Source: Saprospiraceae bacterium (GTDB taxonomy: Bacteria > Bacteroidota > Bacteroidia > Chitinophagales > Saprospiraceae). Taken from it: a stretch of 64,000 nt of DNA. Of the stretch, positions 45,156 through 54,101 are shown one piece after another. Position numbers and translations under genes: made by a program. The stretch's first letter is position 1. Every line of letters starts with the position of its first letter. The stretch covers positions 4,092,001 to 4,156,000 of the forward strand of contig JAWKLJ010000001.1 of NCBI GenBank assembly GCA_041392805.1, given 5' to 3'. The notes under the pieces were generated by a model. The model was not told the DNA's origin. It did no database searches and saw nothing but the letters and a program-made list of their open reading frames with translations.

Positions 45156-46273
45156 TTTTTAAAAAGCTTTTGAGCGATGATTGATAAATACTGCTTACAG
45201 TTCATCCAGGTATGCCCGCCGCCGGATATATGGGATTCGTACTTGATACCTTTCTCATCCAATACTTTAAAATATTCCTTAATGGCCTGGTAAGTAAAGT
45301 CATCTTCTCCAACTCCGATCCAGAACAGATTTAAGCGCTGGTTGGTTAACGCGGGATCGGCAAAAGCTTCCGCATTATTTCGGGCTATTTCCTCCACGCG
45401 CATGCCCGGAGCAAAACCGATCACCCAGCTAAAGAGCTCGGGGTTATTCAGTCCAAAATATAAGCTGGTGCCTCCACCGCCCGAAAAACCGGCAATAGCC
45501 CGAGCTGCATTATCTGCTTTTACCCGGTAATTTTTTTCCACAAACGGCAGTAGGTTATTCATAAAGTCTTTTTTGAATTCCTGTAGGTTAGGCCATTCTC
45601 GCAAGCTGCCGGAAGATTTGCTGATGGCCGGGTAAGCCCGTCCATAGGGCATCACGATGATCATTGGCTCGGCTTTGCCCTGATCGATGAGATTGTCCAG
45701 GATAATGTTTGCCCTGCCGACTTTAGTCCAGGTCTCTTCCGTATCGGTAGTGCCGTGCAGCAGGTACAATACAGGATATTCCTGATCGGTTTTTTCATTG
45801 TAACCTGGTGGCGTATACACAACTACCGGACGCTGCCCTAATTCTACAGAGGTGTAATAATGATAGGACACGGTGCCGTGAGGTACATCCGTCAGTGTAT
45901 GTACTGACGGCTCCGCTCCGGTCACCTCCAGGATACTGTTCTGAAAGCCTTCATTCGGAAAAAGGTTGCTGTTTTTCGGATCGGCTACCCTGACGCCGTC
46001 CACGATAAAATGGTAAGGATACATATCTGGGGCGATCGGTCCTACCCTCACCGACCAGATGCCGAGGGTGTCTTTGGCCATAGCCACTTTGTCCTGTTGG
46101 AACTGCCCGCTTAGCTCTACCTTTTCCGCCTCTGGGGCCAGGTAACTAAATATTACGGTGCGATCAGTCTCCACCTTGGGAGACTCATAAACTGGTCCGC
46201 CGAATTGCGCTACCGCGGAGGTAATCCCCACTATGGAGCAGATGGCACCAAGAAAAATTCGAATGGTATTCAT
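45152..46273 (-). CDS. secreted esterase with N-terminal E-set domain (feruloyl-esterase-like), paralog 1
   Basis: 373 aa from 46273; Sec signal (FLGAICSIVGITSAVAQ). Residues about 30-120 are an Ig-like E_set/CBM48 domain (VIFSYLAPEAEKVELSGQF ... YPYHFIVDGVRV). The rest is an alpha/beta hydrolase of the esterase D/CE1 type: YTPPGYN, YPVLYLLHG oxyanion region, nucleophile Ser264 in AGFSGGGG and His in SGGGHTWMNC. Likely removes feruloyl or acetyl groups from arabinoxylan. Translationally coupled to the sialate-esterase-like gene. Confidence 0.87.
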   Translation of the reverse strand: MNTIRIFLGAICSIVGITSAVAQFGGPVYESPKVETDRTVIFSYLAPEAEKVELSGQFQQDKVAMAKDTLGIWSVRVGPIAPDMYPYHFIVDGVRVADPKNSNLFPNEGFQNSILEVTGAEPSVHTLTDVPHGTVSYHYYTSVELGQRPVVVYTPPGYNEKTDQEYPVLYLLHGTTDTEETWTKVGRANIILDNLIDQGKAEPMIIVMPYGRAYPAISKSSGSLREWPNLQEFKKDFMNNLLPFVEKNYRVKADNAARAIAGFSGGGGTSLYFGLNNPELFSWVIGFAPGMRVEEIARNNAEAFADPALTNQRLNLFWIGVGEDDFTYQAIKEYFKVLDEKGIKYESHISGGGHTWMNCKQYLSIIAQKLFKK

Positions 46274-46360
46274 CGATATTTTGTTTATTAGATTCTTAAT
46301 CAATGGGGCATGACCTCCAATTCTGCGTACCCAGAAGTGGTATCTTCCTTCGCATTTCAT

Positions 46361-47500
46361 TTACTTAAACAGCAAAGGCGCCACATCACGCAGATAACGC
46401 CGCCACACCCGCCAGTGGTGTTCACCTTCGGTTTGGTGGAAGCTGTGTTTGATGCCGATCTGCTTGAGGTTTTCACTAAATGTTTTGGCTCCCTCGAACG
46501 CAAAGTCGTCTTTGCCGCAGGCAACCCACAGCAAATCGATCTGTTCATTCGCTTTTTCTGGATCGGCCGCCAGGCTTTTCAGCGGTTCTGAGTCCGTCCC
46601 GTTGCCCATACCGGCGCTCATGATCCCGATGTAGCTGAACATATCGAGGTTTCCCAGGCCGTAGCGACCCGCCTGTCCGCCGCCCATAGAGAACCCCATG
46701 ATGGCCCGGTGTTTCCGGTCGGCGATCGTCCGGTACTTTTTTTCGATCAGGGGGATGATATCCTCCAGGATGTCTCGCTCGTACAATCCGGCATCTCTGC
46801 GGAATCCGCCGCCTTCGGGTGGTAGTCCGGTGCCGTCGCCGTTGACGTGGGCCCCGCCATAGCCCAAAGGCATAACTACGATGAAGGGGTCGATCGCTTT
46901 TCGGGCCAGCAGGTTGTCGAGAATATCATTGGCCCGTCCGTAGCGGTGCCAGGAATGGTGATCATTGGCAAAGCCGTGGAGCAGATAGAGCACCGGATAG
47001 CGTTTACTGGGATTTTCGTCGTATCCCGGAGGTACATAGACGGTCAGTTCGCGGACGACCTGGTTCGATTCCGATTGGTAGAGGTGGGTACGGATCTCTC
47101 CGTGCGGTACCTGCTGCACATCATAAAATGCGGGTTCCCGAGCCGGCACTTCTAGCAGACTGACGGTAGTAGTGGTCACATAGCCCACTTTTACACGCGG
47201 ATTATAAGGATCGAGCAGCCTGACGCTGTCGAGCAGGTAATAATAAATATACTCCTCCGGATCCAGTGGGCCGATCGTGACGCTCCACACCCCGTTTTCG
47301 CCTTTCTGCATGGCTGCCTCGGCCCCGAAATCCCCGGAAACCTTAACGGAAGAAGCTTTGGGCGCCCACAGGCGAAAGGTTACCCGATTGTCATCAGCGA
47401 CTTCTGGTGATACGATGGCCGTGCTGCCGAGTCCTCCCTGAGCCGTAGCGGAAGGGATTAGTAAAGCGAATAATAAAAAGGAGAGTATTTGCAATTTCAT
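46361..47500 (-). CDS. secreted esterase with E-set domain, paralog 2
   Basis: 379 aa from 47500; signal MKLQILSFLLFALLIPSATAQ. Same architecture as the neighbour: E-set (TFRLWAPKASSVKVSGDFG ... EEYIYYYLLDSVRL) then CE1-like hydrolase with YVPPGYDENP, YPVLYLLHGF, nucleophile Ser271 in MGFSMGGGQ and His in TEGEHHWRVWRRYL. Separated from paralog 1 by 87 bp. Sequence divergence between paralogs suggests different ester or glycan specificities rather than recent duplication. Confidence 0.87.
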   Translation of the reverse strand: MKLQILSFLLFALLIPSATAQGGLGSTAIVSPEVADDNRVTFRLWAPKASSVKVSGDFGAEAAMQKGENGVWSVTIGPLDPEEYIYYYLLDSVRLLDPYNPRVKVGYVTTTTVSLLEVPAREPAFYDVQQVPHGEIRTHLYQSESNQVVRELTVYVPPGYDENPSKRYPVLYLLHGFANDHHSWHRYGRANDILDNLLARKAIDPFIVVMPLGYGGAHVNGDGTGLPPEGGGFRRDAGLYERDILEDIIPLIEKKYRTIADRKHRAIMGFSMGGGQAGRYGLGNLDMFSYIGIMSAGMGNGTDSEPLKSLAADPEKANEQIDLLWVACGKDDFAFEGAKTFSENLKQIGIKHSFHQTEGEHHWRVWRRYLRDVAPLLFK

Positions 47501-47640
47501 AGCAGAAGTTGGTTTTGGATAGTAAATTTTCAGGTCTTCTTCGGTAAGCTGGCCGCTTTGGTTGTTACCCATCATTTCTATCATTTTATGGCTGGTTTGA
47601 TTTTTTTTTACAGCGACCATTATTTTCGAGCTTACTATCT

Positions 47641-49269
47641 TTACTCCGTAATATTTTGTACAGCTTTTTCCCCAAGTCGTTCCTTTAGTTGGGCCAAGTA
47701 TAAACTGCGGGGCGTCACGTGCAAATCCATCGACTCCGCATGCCCGTTTGGTTTGGTCAAATCCTGCAGGGCCGCATTAAAGACTACGGCATTCACCCCG
47801 ATATGACCGAATGAGTAGTTTTGTGCAGTGGGAGGGCTTTGGATTAAATAGTCCCCTTCACAATTCCAAAAAACAATATTGGCCCCAGCCCAACCTATGA
47901 TATAATCCCAGAACCTGGCGGTCAGCGGTGCTTTTACATTATCGTACAAAATGCCGTTGGCCCAGTGATTGTGCGGTTCACTGGAAGAGTAGGGGTTAAT
48001 TGCCGTGCATTCGAGGAATACATTGCCGCTGGCTTCGTGGCCTTGTAAAACAAAAGAATGACGTCCCTTTTGCGATAGGCATCTCTGCACCAAACAAAAC
48101 TGGCCGTTCATCTGGAAGGTAAATCTTCTTCCACCCCAGCGCATCGAAACAGGTTCCTGCGAATCACAGTTCTGCACGGTGATCCATTTAGTGCCAGCGT
48201 TGGCCTGCACTACGCTACTGGCAAAATGCAGCGCAGTCATGTTTCGCACCCAGACATTTTTTGCATTGGTGATATTGATGAAATTGGAATAGTGATTTTC
48301 ATCAGAGAAATAGGCTTCACCCTGGTAGCGGAACGCAGCATCCAACTGGTCCCGATCCATATTGCCATATTCCGTAGTGCGCACGGAGGGGTCATACTCA
48401 GAGATTCCCCGCAAGTTTTCAATGCCAATCTGTTCTATGCGTTCATCATTATATTTATACAATTCTCCGCCACCCCAGCGTTGGTCGATCGCGGTGAAGA
48501 TCGGTGCGTCGACGGTGATGGTATGTCCGCTAATGCCGACGATGGTCCGGTCGTAGTTGATATCAAAAGGCCTCCATCGGTTCCTGCCGACCGTAGCGGT
48601 GTCCAGGCCGATGGCTTTGATCCAATCGCTATTCCCTATGCGTCGAACCAGTACTTTATCGCCAATTTTAAATCCCGAAGCCGATGCCACATGGAAACTA
48701 TGCGCGCCGACCGGCACGTAAACATCCGTAATGTTTTGCCGACTCTCCTCCTGGACGGTCACCCCGCCTTCACCGCTGATGTTGATCAAGGCGGGCCTTC
48801 TGAATCGTCGCGTGGGGCCTTCTCCCTCAGCGGGTGGGGCCGGTATTTTGCCATATAAGATAGTGCCTAGATCACTACGACCCTCTCCACGAAGCACCAC
48901 GCCCGAGGCTCGGATGTAAACAGGCTTATCCAATTGGTACCATCCCATTTTCAGCAGCACGGCACCTCTAAACCCAGCAGCATCAGGCGCTAGCGCGGAG
49001 ATGCTATCAATAGCGGCCTGGATACGGTCGGCATTGTCGCCCAGTACCGGCCAAATCGTTACTTTTGCAGGGACATGGGGGATCGCTACGCCGCCCCCTT
49101 TATAACCCGCATTTGAAAAATCGGGGATCGTATTACCCAAGCTGTCCGCAACGTATACCATCTTCCCATCGGTTCCGGGATATACCAGAGCCGTTGTTGG
49201 CGGCAAGTCCTGAGCCTGGCCGTAAAAAACGAGGGAAAAAAGCAATAAGCATGAAAGTAGCGCTTTCAT
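47641..49269 (-). CDS. secreted right-handed beta-helix protein (pectate-lyase fold)
   Basis: 542 aa, Sec signal ending GQAQ. A pectin-lyase-like start (GDNADRIQAAIDSISALAPDAAGFRGAVLLKMGWYQLDKPVYI, then ASGVVLRGEG) is followed by parallel beta-helix coils (NVWVRNMTALHFASSVV, WITVQNCDSQEP, QRCLSQKGRHSFVLQG). No catalytic lyase triad is obvious, so it may be a lyase, hydrolase or glycan-binding protein. Membership of the operon suggests a pectic or hemicellulosic substrate. Confidence 0.75.
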   Translation of the reverse strand: MKALLSCLLLFSLVFYGQAQDLPPTTALVYPGTDGKMVYVADSLGNTIPDFSNAGYKGGGVAIPHVPAKVTIWPVLGDNADRIQAAIDSISALAPDAAGFRGAVLLKMGWYQLDKPVYIRASGVVLRGEGRSDLGTILYGKIPAPPAEGEGPTRRFRRPALINISGEGGVTVQEESRQNITDVYVPVGAHSFHVASASGFKIGDKVLVRRIGNSDWIKAIGLDTATVGRNRWRPFDINYDRTIVGISGHTITVDAPIFTAIDQRWGGGELYKYNDERIEQIGIENLRGISEYDPSVRTTEYGNMDRDQLDAAFRYQGEAYFSDENHYSNFINITNAKNVWVRNMTALHFASSVVQANAGTKWITVQNCDSQEPVSMRWGGRRFTFQMNGQFCLVQRCLSQKGRHSFVLQGHEASGNVFLECTAINPYSSSEPHNHWANGILYDNVKAPLTARFWDYIIGWAGANIVFWNCEGDYLIQSPPTAQNYSFGHIGVNAVVFNAALQDLTKPNGHAESMDLHVTPRSLYLAQLKERLGEKAVQNITE

Positions 49270-49278
49270 AACGAGCCT

Positions 49279-50388
49279 CTATTTAAAAAGTAAAGGAGCC
49301 AATTGATATAGACTGCGCCTCCAGGTCTGGAATTCGTGGGCGGTACCTTCTGAGATGTAAGAAACGACATTAAAACCCGCCTCTTTCAGCGCAGCCGCTG
49401 CCTCCTTAACCCGTTCGGGCCTTTCCTTGCTTCCGCAGCTCAAAAAAATAAGTTTGACTTTAGATTTGTCTTTGATATCCTCCGGACTGTATATACCACC
49501 ACTAAGCAGACCATAGTGAGAGAAAACTTCCGGTTGATTAAGGGTAACCATCCGGGTCTCCATACCGCCCATAGACAGACCTGCCATTGCGCGATTAGTA
49601 CGGTCTGAAAGTGTACGGAAATTAGCATCAATGTAAGGAATCAATTCATCCAAAAGAACGGTCTGAAATGGATTGATATCAAAATTTCTGAGGCCTCCGC
49701 CGCGCTTTATTTCATTCGTCATTCCATAGGTCATGACGATGATGAAGGGTTTTGTTTTCCCCTCAGCAATTAGGTTATCCATGATCAGATTAGCATGACC
49801 CTGGTTGCTCCATGCCGTTTCATCTTCGCCCCAACCGTGCTGTAAGTACAGTACCGGATAACGTGTCGATTGATCACTATAGTAGCCAGGTGGCGTGTAT
49901 ACAAATGCCCGGCGGGAGGTATTGGTGCTCTTGGAGGGAAAAAGAATTAGCTCTACCTTCCCGTGAGGCACATCCTTAAGGGCATAGAAATCCTGGTCAT
50001 GTGCCGGTACTTCAATGCCACTTTCCCAGCGGATGGATCCATAGAAATTTAAGGCGCCCGGATCGTTAAAGGTTCCACCATCAATGTTCAGATGGTAGTA
50101 ATGAAAACCTTCATCTAAGGGCTTCTTGGTCGTGCCCATCCAGGAGCCGTCTTCCATTTTGCTGAGTAGCATACCGCCCCCGAAGCTTACCTTAACGCTA
50201 TCCGCTCCGGGAGCGACGATTCGAAACCGGGCATAGCCTTGCGAGTTGACCTGTGGATATGCTTGTTGCGGCTGATTTAGGCTGGAAGGTTTAAAGTCTT
50301 CTTTAATAGCTGGTTGTTCATCTTGTGCTAAAGCCAATGAAACCATTGAGGTAAGTGCCATGGTAATGGCAATTATATGTTTTTTCAT
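49279..50388 (-). CDS. secreted esterase with E-set domain, paralog 3
   Basis: 369 aa, signal MKKHIIAITMALTSMVSLALAQ. E-set (YARFRIVAPGADSVKVSFGGG ... FHYYHLNIDGG, about 50-105), then CE1-like hydrolase: YTPPGYYSDQ, YPVLYLQHGWGEDE, nucleophile Ser272 in AGLSMGG and His in SEGTAHEFQTWRR. Nine bp separate it from the beta-helix gene. Closest in style to the second half of the double esterase at 55979. Confidence 0.87.
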   Translation of the reverse strand: MKKHIIAITMALTSMVSLALAQDEQPAIKEDFKPSSLNQPQQAYPQVNSQGYARFRIVAPGADSVKVSFGGGMLLSKMEDGSWMGTTKKPLDEGFHYYHLNIDGGTFNDPGALNFYGSIRWESGIEVPAHDQDFYALKDVPHGKVELILFPSKSTNTSRRAFVYTPPGYYSDQSTRYPVLYLQHGWGEDETAWSNQGHANLIMDNLIAEGKTKPFIIVMTYGMTNEIKRGGGLRNFDINPFQTVLLDELIPYIDANFRTLSDRTNRAMAGLSMGGMETRMVTLNQPEVFSHYGLLSGGIYSPEDIKDKSKVKLIFLSCGSKERPERVKEAAAALKEAGFNVVSYISEGTAHEFQTWRRSLYQLAPLLFK

Positions 50389-50415
50389 GATGCGTTATTT
50401 TAGTTGTGGAAAAGT

Positions 50416-51630
50416 TCATCGTTGATCATCATCTCCCATTACCTCATAGCCGCGCCATTTGTATTCCTTCGCAAGCGCTGTGGCAGCTGGCCAGGCGATC
50501 TGATGCTGGGCGCTGGCTACCCAGTTGCGTCGGTCCTGTTCGGTCGCAAATGAGATTTGGATTTGGTAATTATAGGTTGTTGGTTCCGCTTCGATTTCTT
50601 TTGCGACATTTTCAGGGAAGAGGCGCAACAGTTTGGAACTGAGATACCCTTTCTGTACGGTCATTGCTGGCACATAAATGGCGTAATACATTTTTTCAAA
50701 AGCTTGAGCGTTTGCTTTGTCTACAACAAAGTCCATTTGCAATACCATCGCCTTGGGTTCCGTCAATGGTTTGGCAATGCTCAGGCCCTTGTCTTTAGAA
50801 GCGGCAATGCCGACGACCAGCAATTCCAGGTTCTCCATTCCTTCATTGGAGATTCCTACCGATTCTCCCAGGCCGCCAAAGAAAGCGTCATCCATTTTAA
50901 AATCTGCTTTTTCATTACCGATGGATAGGGTTCCTCGGCCTTTGATTACATAGTACACTTCCTCTACTCCTTCAAGCTGACGAGGTCTTACCATACTGCC
51001 CTTAGGGATGACCAAATGATCCACATAATTCCAATCCGTACTAAATACTTCCGGATTGATGAGTCGCCGATAAAGTACCCCCTCGCTGGGAGCAGCAGGA
51101 TGATCGGCCCTGAGTTTGTCCTGTTCCAATCGGGCAAATACAAAAGACGGTACAGGGTCGAGGGCGGCACCCACCCGGTCATCCCCCAGGTCGAAGGCAT
51201 CTCCCTGGCCTTTGCGGCGACTTACGGCAAAATTGAGCCATTTAAGGGGTGCATTGGTCGGGTTGTAAATGGCATGCGCATCACCCATCTTGCAGGGCAC
51301 GATAGCCGGGGCTTTGATTTTTGCCGTACGGCCATTGATGGTAAACTCAGCTTCACCGTCCAAGATCAGGTACATCTCCTCAATACTATGGTGGAAATGA
51401 TGGCCGATACCCGACTTGGGTTGGATGACACCCGTGTGCAAATAAAGAAAATTAGTACCCAGGTCGTTACGACCAATCAATTGGGTAAATCCCATTTTCC
51501 CAGCGCCTGCGTGTACGGCCGAAAGCTCCCGGTATTTAGCCGGATCATTGGGTACGATACGGTCCTTGATGGTTTGAGCAGTGGCGTGCATCATTATAAG
51601 CGTCAGGACTAATGTAAAAAACTGTTTCAT
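50416..51630 (-). CDS. secreted bicupin fused to an ABM-like dimeric alpha/beta barrel domain
   Basis: 404 aa, Sec signal (MKQFFTLVLTLIMMHATAQ). Cupin 1 (about 45-140) has intact ligands GHHFHHSIEEMYLILDGE and GDAHAIYN. Cupin 2 (about 200-280) is weaker (EGVEEVYYVIKGRGTLSI, with no HxH). Residues about 290-395 look like an antibiotic-biosynthesis-monooxygenase/ferredoxin-like domain (MVLQMDFVVDKANAQAFEKMY ... YNYQIQISFATEQDRRNWV). The metal-bearing cupin could isomerise or decarboxylate a sugar acid; the role of the C-terminal domain is unknown. Second bicupin of the locus. Confidence 0.78.
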   Translation of the reverse strand: MKQFFTLVLTLIMMHATAQTIKDRIVPNDPAKYRELSAVHAGAGKMGFTQLIGRNDLGTNFLYLHTGVIQPKSGIGHHFHHSIEEMYLILDGEAEFTINGRTAKIKAPAIVPCKMGDAHAIYNPTNAPLKWLNFAVSRRKGQGDAFDLGDDRVGAALDPVPSFVFARLEQDKLRADHPAAPSEGVLYRRLINPEVFSTDWNYVDHLVIPKGSMVRPRQLEGVEEVYYVIKGRGTLSIGNEKADFKMDDAFFGGLGESVGISNEGMENLELLVVGIAASKDKGLSIAKPLTEPKAMVLQMDFVVDKANAQAFEKMYYAIYVPAMTVQKGYLSSKLLRLFPENVAKEIEAEPTTYNYQIQISFATEQDRRNWVASAQHQIAWPAATALAKEYKWRGYEVMGDDDQR

Positions 51631-51730
51631 AAATTAAAATTGGTTTGGTTAAGTTATGAAAAGGTACTTATTTCTTCAGGAAATGAGTTAATCGCCTCTT
51701 GGTTAAAACGGAGCTAACTAACAACTCACG

Positions 51731-53986
51731 CTATTTATCCGGAAGGGCATAGACGACATAGCCCTTGGGCAATGCCCCCGGCTTTTTTGAATTATCATAA
51801 CTATCTGGTCTGAAATCAGAAGTAGCATTGATCACCAGGTATTCTTTTCCGTGAAGGGTATACATACTGGGTTGGGCATTGGACTCATAGCTCAGGTTAG
51901 TTTCCCATAGAATCTCGCCGTTCTCCGCATCGTAAGCATACAGTTTACCTCCCTTGGCGGTAGCAAAGACCAGTCCGGTAGAGGTAATGATCATACCCTT
52001 TCTCTGGGTGCCATTCGGCGCACCCAGGCTAGGATCGCCCTGGGCATATAGAGAATCCAGTCCGATCGGTCTTCTCCATTTTATAGTACCTTTGTTCAGG
52101 TCGTAAGCCAAAATAGAAGACCAGGGCGGCCCTAACAATCCTGCCCAATCGGTACCGTAATCGGTCGTATAGCGATTCGCAGGATGCGCAACGCCTTCGG
52201 GATAATCGGTCATGGCTGAACCTCTTTGTGCATCAGGCGGAATGGTAGCGCCCCCCGAGGCCACCACTGGACCTTCAGGTGGGGTATCGTCCGCAGGCGG
52301 TCTACGGAAGTTAATCATCCGTGGATTGCCGCCCAGAAAGCGATACAATACCTGCAAGGTGGCTTCATCAACATGAGGGGTTCCAGGCATGAGGCCACGG
52401 CCATTGGTGATCACCTCCTTAAATTCCGTATAGAAGAGACGCTGTCCGGCATTCAGCAGCGCTGGGGCCGAGCCTCCGGCCATATCTTTACCGTGGCAGG
52501 TTTGGCAGTTGGAGCGGTAGAACGATTGAATTTTAGCGATTTCGTTCTTTGACAGGTCGATCTTTGGAGGTTCCACCTTATTCAGCCGGTAGGTAGAGGC
52601 ATATTCTTGCGTCAGGATGTACATGATCCCGTTTTTCGGATCGGCCGCTGTGTTGCCAAAATTGGCTCCTCCCAGCGCCCCAGGCATCATGATGGTTTCG
52701 TATTGATCGGAAGGTGGCACATACAGGCCTGATTTGGCTGCATCGAGCCTTTCATCCCATTCCAGTTTAATACTATCGGGAAAATAGGGGTTGAGGGTCT
52801 CCTTGGTGACTTCATGATGGGTAAAACTCGGAAGGGAAGGGATGGGTTGCGTTGGCCAGGTTTCTTCGCCAGGCATGCTACTAGCCGGAAAAGGTTTTTC
52901 CTCAATGGGAAACAAGGGATCGCCGGTTTCCCGGTCAAACACAAATACAAAGCCATGTTTGGTCGCTATAGATACGGCATCGATGCTTTTGCCATTCTGG
53001 TTGACGGTCAGCAATTGCGGTGCACTCGCCAGGTCATAGTCCCAAAGGTCATGATGCACGGTCTGATAATGCCAGATGCGTTCGCCGGTACGGGCGTTAA
53101 GGGCTACCAGACTATTGCCGAAGAGGTTGCTACCCAGCCGGTCGGCTCCATAGAAATCATAAGTAGGGGATCCGATCGGCAAATAGGCAATTCCTCTCTT
53201 TTTATCGACGGAGATTTCGCTCCAGACATTTGCTCCTCCTACATATTTATAAGCATCTTTAGGCCAGGTGTCGTATCCATATTCTCCAGGGTGAGGAATG
53301 GTGTGGAAAGTCCAGACCAGTTCACCCGTCACTACATCATAGGCGCGCACATGGCCGGGAGGAGAGAAAAAACCTTCACCGGGAGCAGAACCCAGGATCA
53401 CCAAGTCTTCATAGATCACGCCGGGCATCATAGCCTGCACTCTTCGGATGGAGGAGGGATCGCGGTCCAGCCCCTCCCGCAGGTCCACATAGCCACCGTT
53501 TCCGAAGTTTGCGATGGAATGCCCGGTCACTGCATCAATTGCCTGTAGGGAATTGTTGAGGGTAAAAATCAAACGTTTATCCGTTTTGTCTTCACTTTCC
53601 CAGTAGTTGATGCCTCTTCTGGTGAGTCCCCTCAGGTTGGCGTGTATCCAAATCTCTTCACCGGTCAGCACATTCACGGCGATGAGCGAGCTGTTTTTTC
53701 CCTGAACATACATCACGGTATCCACGATAAGGGGGTTGAAGAAGTTAAAAAAGTCAGCTCCAGATGGGTAAACCCAGGCCACTTCCAACTGATTCACATT
53801 TTCTTTGGTGATCTCGGAGGCCGTAAAGTATCTGGATTGATCGGAACTTCCACCGTAATGGGTCCAGGAGTTATGGGCCACCGACGGGGAGTCATGGTTG
53901 GTATTGCAGCTGCTGTACACTGTCAGGGCCAGGAGCACTGCCATAATCATACCGACGAGTTTGCTTGGTATTGTTTTGTTGTACAT
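51731..53986 (-). CDS. PQQ-dependent sugar/alcohol dehydrogenase with inserted cytochrome c domain
   Basis: 751 aa from 53986, exported (hydrophobic MIMAVLLALTVYSSC; a possible but imperfect lipobox). Eight-bladed quinoprotein propeller with WTHYGGSSDQSRYF at the start, repeated AxDxxTGExxW blades, and the active-site HHDLWDYD near 311-318. A haem c site, CQTCH at 494-498, lies in a domain inserted before the last blades (SSILAYDLNKGTIKWRRPIG follows), as in membrane glucose-dehydrogenase-like quinoproteins. It would oxidise a sugar to a lactone in the periplasm and pass electrons through its own haem. No PQQ synthesis genes are in the window. Confidence 0.88.
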   Translation of the reverse strand: MYNKTIPSKLVGMIMAVLLALTVYSSCNTNHDSPSVAHNSWTHYGGSSDQSRYFTASEITKENVNQLEVAWVYPSGADFFNFFNPLIVDTVMYVQGKNSSLIAVNVLTGEEIWIHANLRGLTRRGINYWESEDKTDKRLIFTLNNSLQAIDAVTGHSIANFGNGGYVDLREGLDRDPSSIRRVQAMMPGVIYEDLVILGSAPGEGFFSPPGHVRAYDVVTGELVWTFHTIPHPGEYGYDTWPKDAYKYVGGANVWSEISVDKKRGIAYLPIGSPTYDFYGADRLGSNLFGNSLVALNARTGERIWHYQTVHHDLWDYDLASAPQLLTVNQNGKSIDAVSIATKHGFVFVFDRETGDPLFPIEEKPFPASSMPGEETWPTQPIPSLPSFTHHEVTKETLNPYFPDSIKLEWDERLDAAKSGLYVPPSDQYETIMMPGALGGANFGNTAADPKNGIMYILTQEYASTYRLNKVEPPKIDLSKNEIAKIQSFYRSNCQTCHGKDMAGGSAPALLNAGQRLFYTEFKEVITNGRGLMPGTPHVDEATLQVLYRFLGGNPRMINFRRPPADDTPPEGPVVASGGATIPPDAQRGSAMTDYPEGVAHPANRYTTDYGTDWAGLLGPPWSSILAYDLNKGTIKWRRPIGLDSLYAQGDPSLGAPNGTQRKGMIITSTGLVFATAKGGKLYAYDAENGEILWETNLSYESNAQPSMYTLHGKEYLVINATSDFRPDSYDNSKKPGALPKGYVVYALPDK

Positions 53987-54101
53987 ATTGAAAGCTTTAA
54001 GATAAAGCCCCTGCAACCCTTGTTTGGCATCGGCAAAAAATAGGTGCAGGTAAAAAGTCTATTTCATTTTAAGTCATTCATTTACAGTTGTTTTCTAATG
54101 G

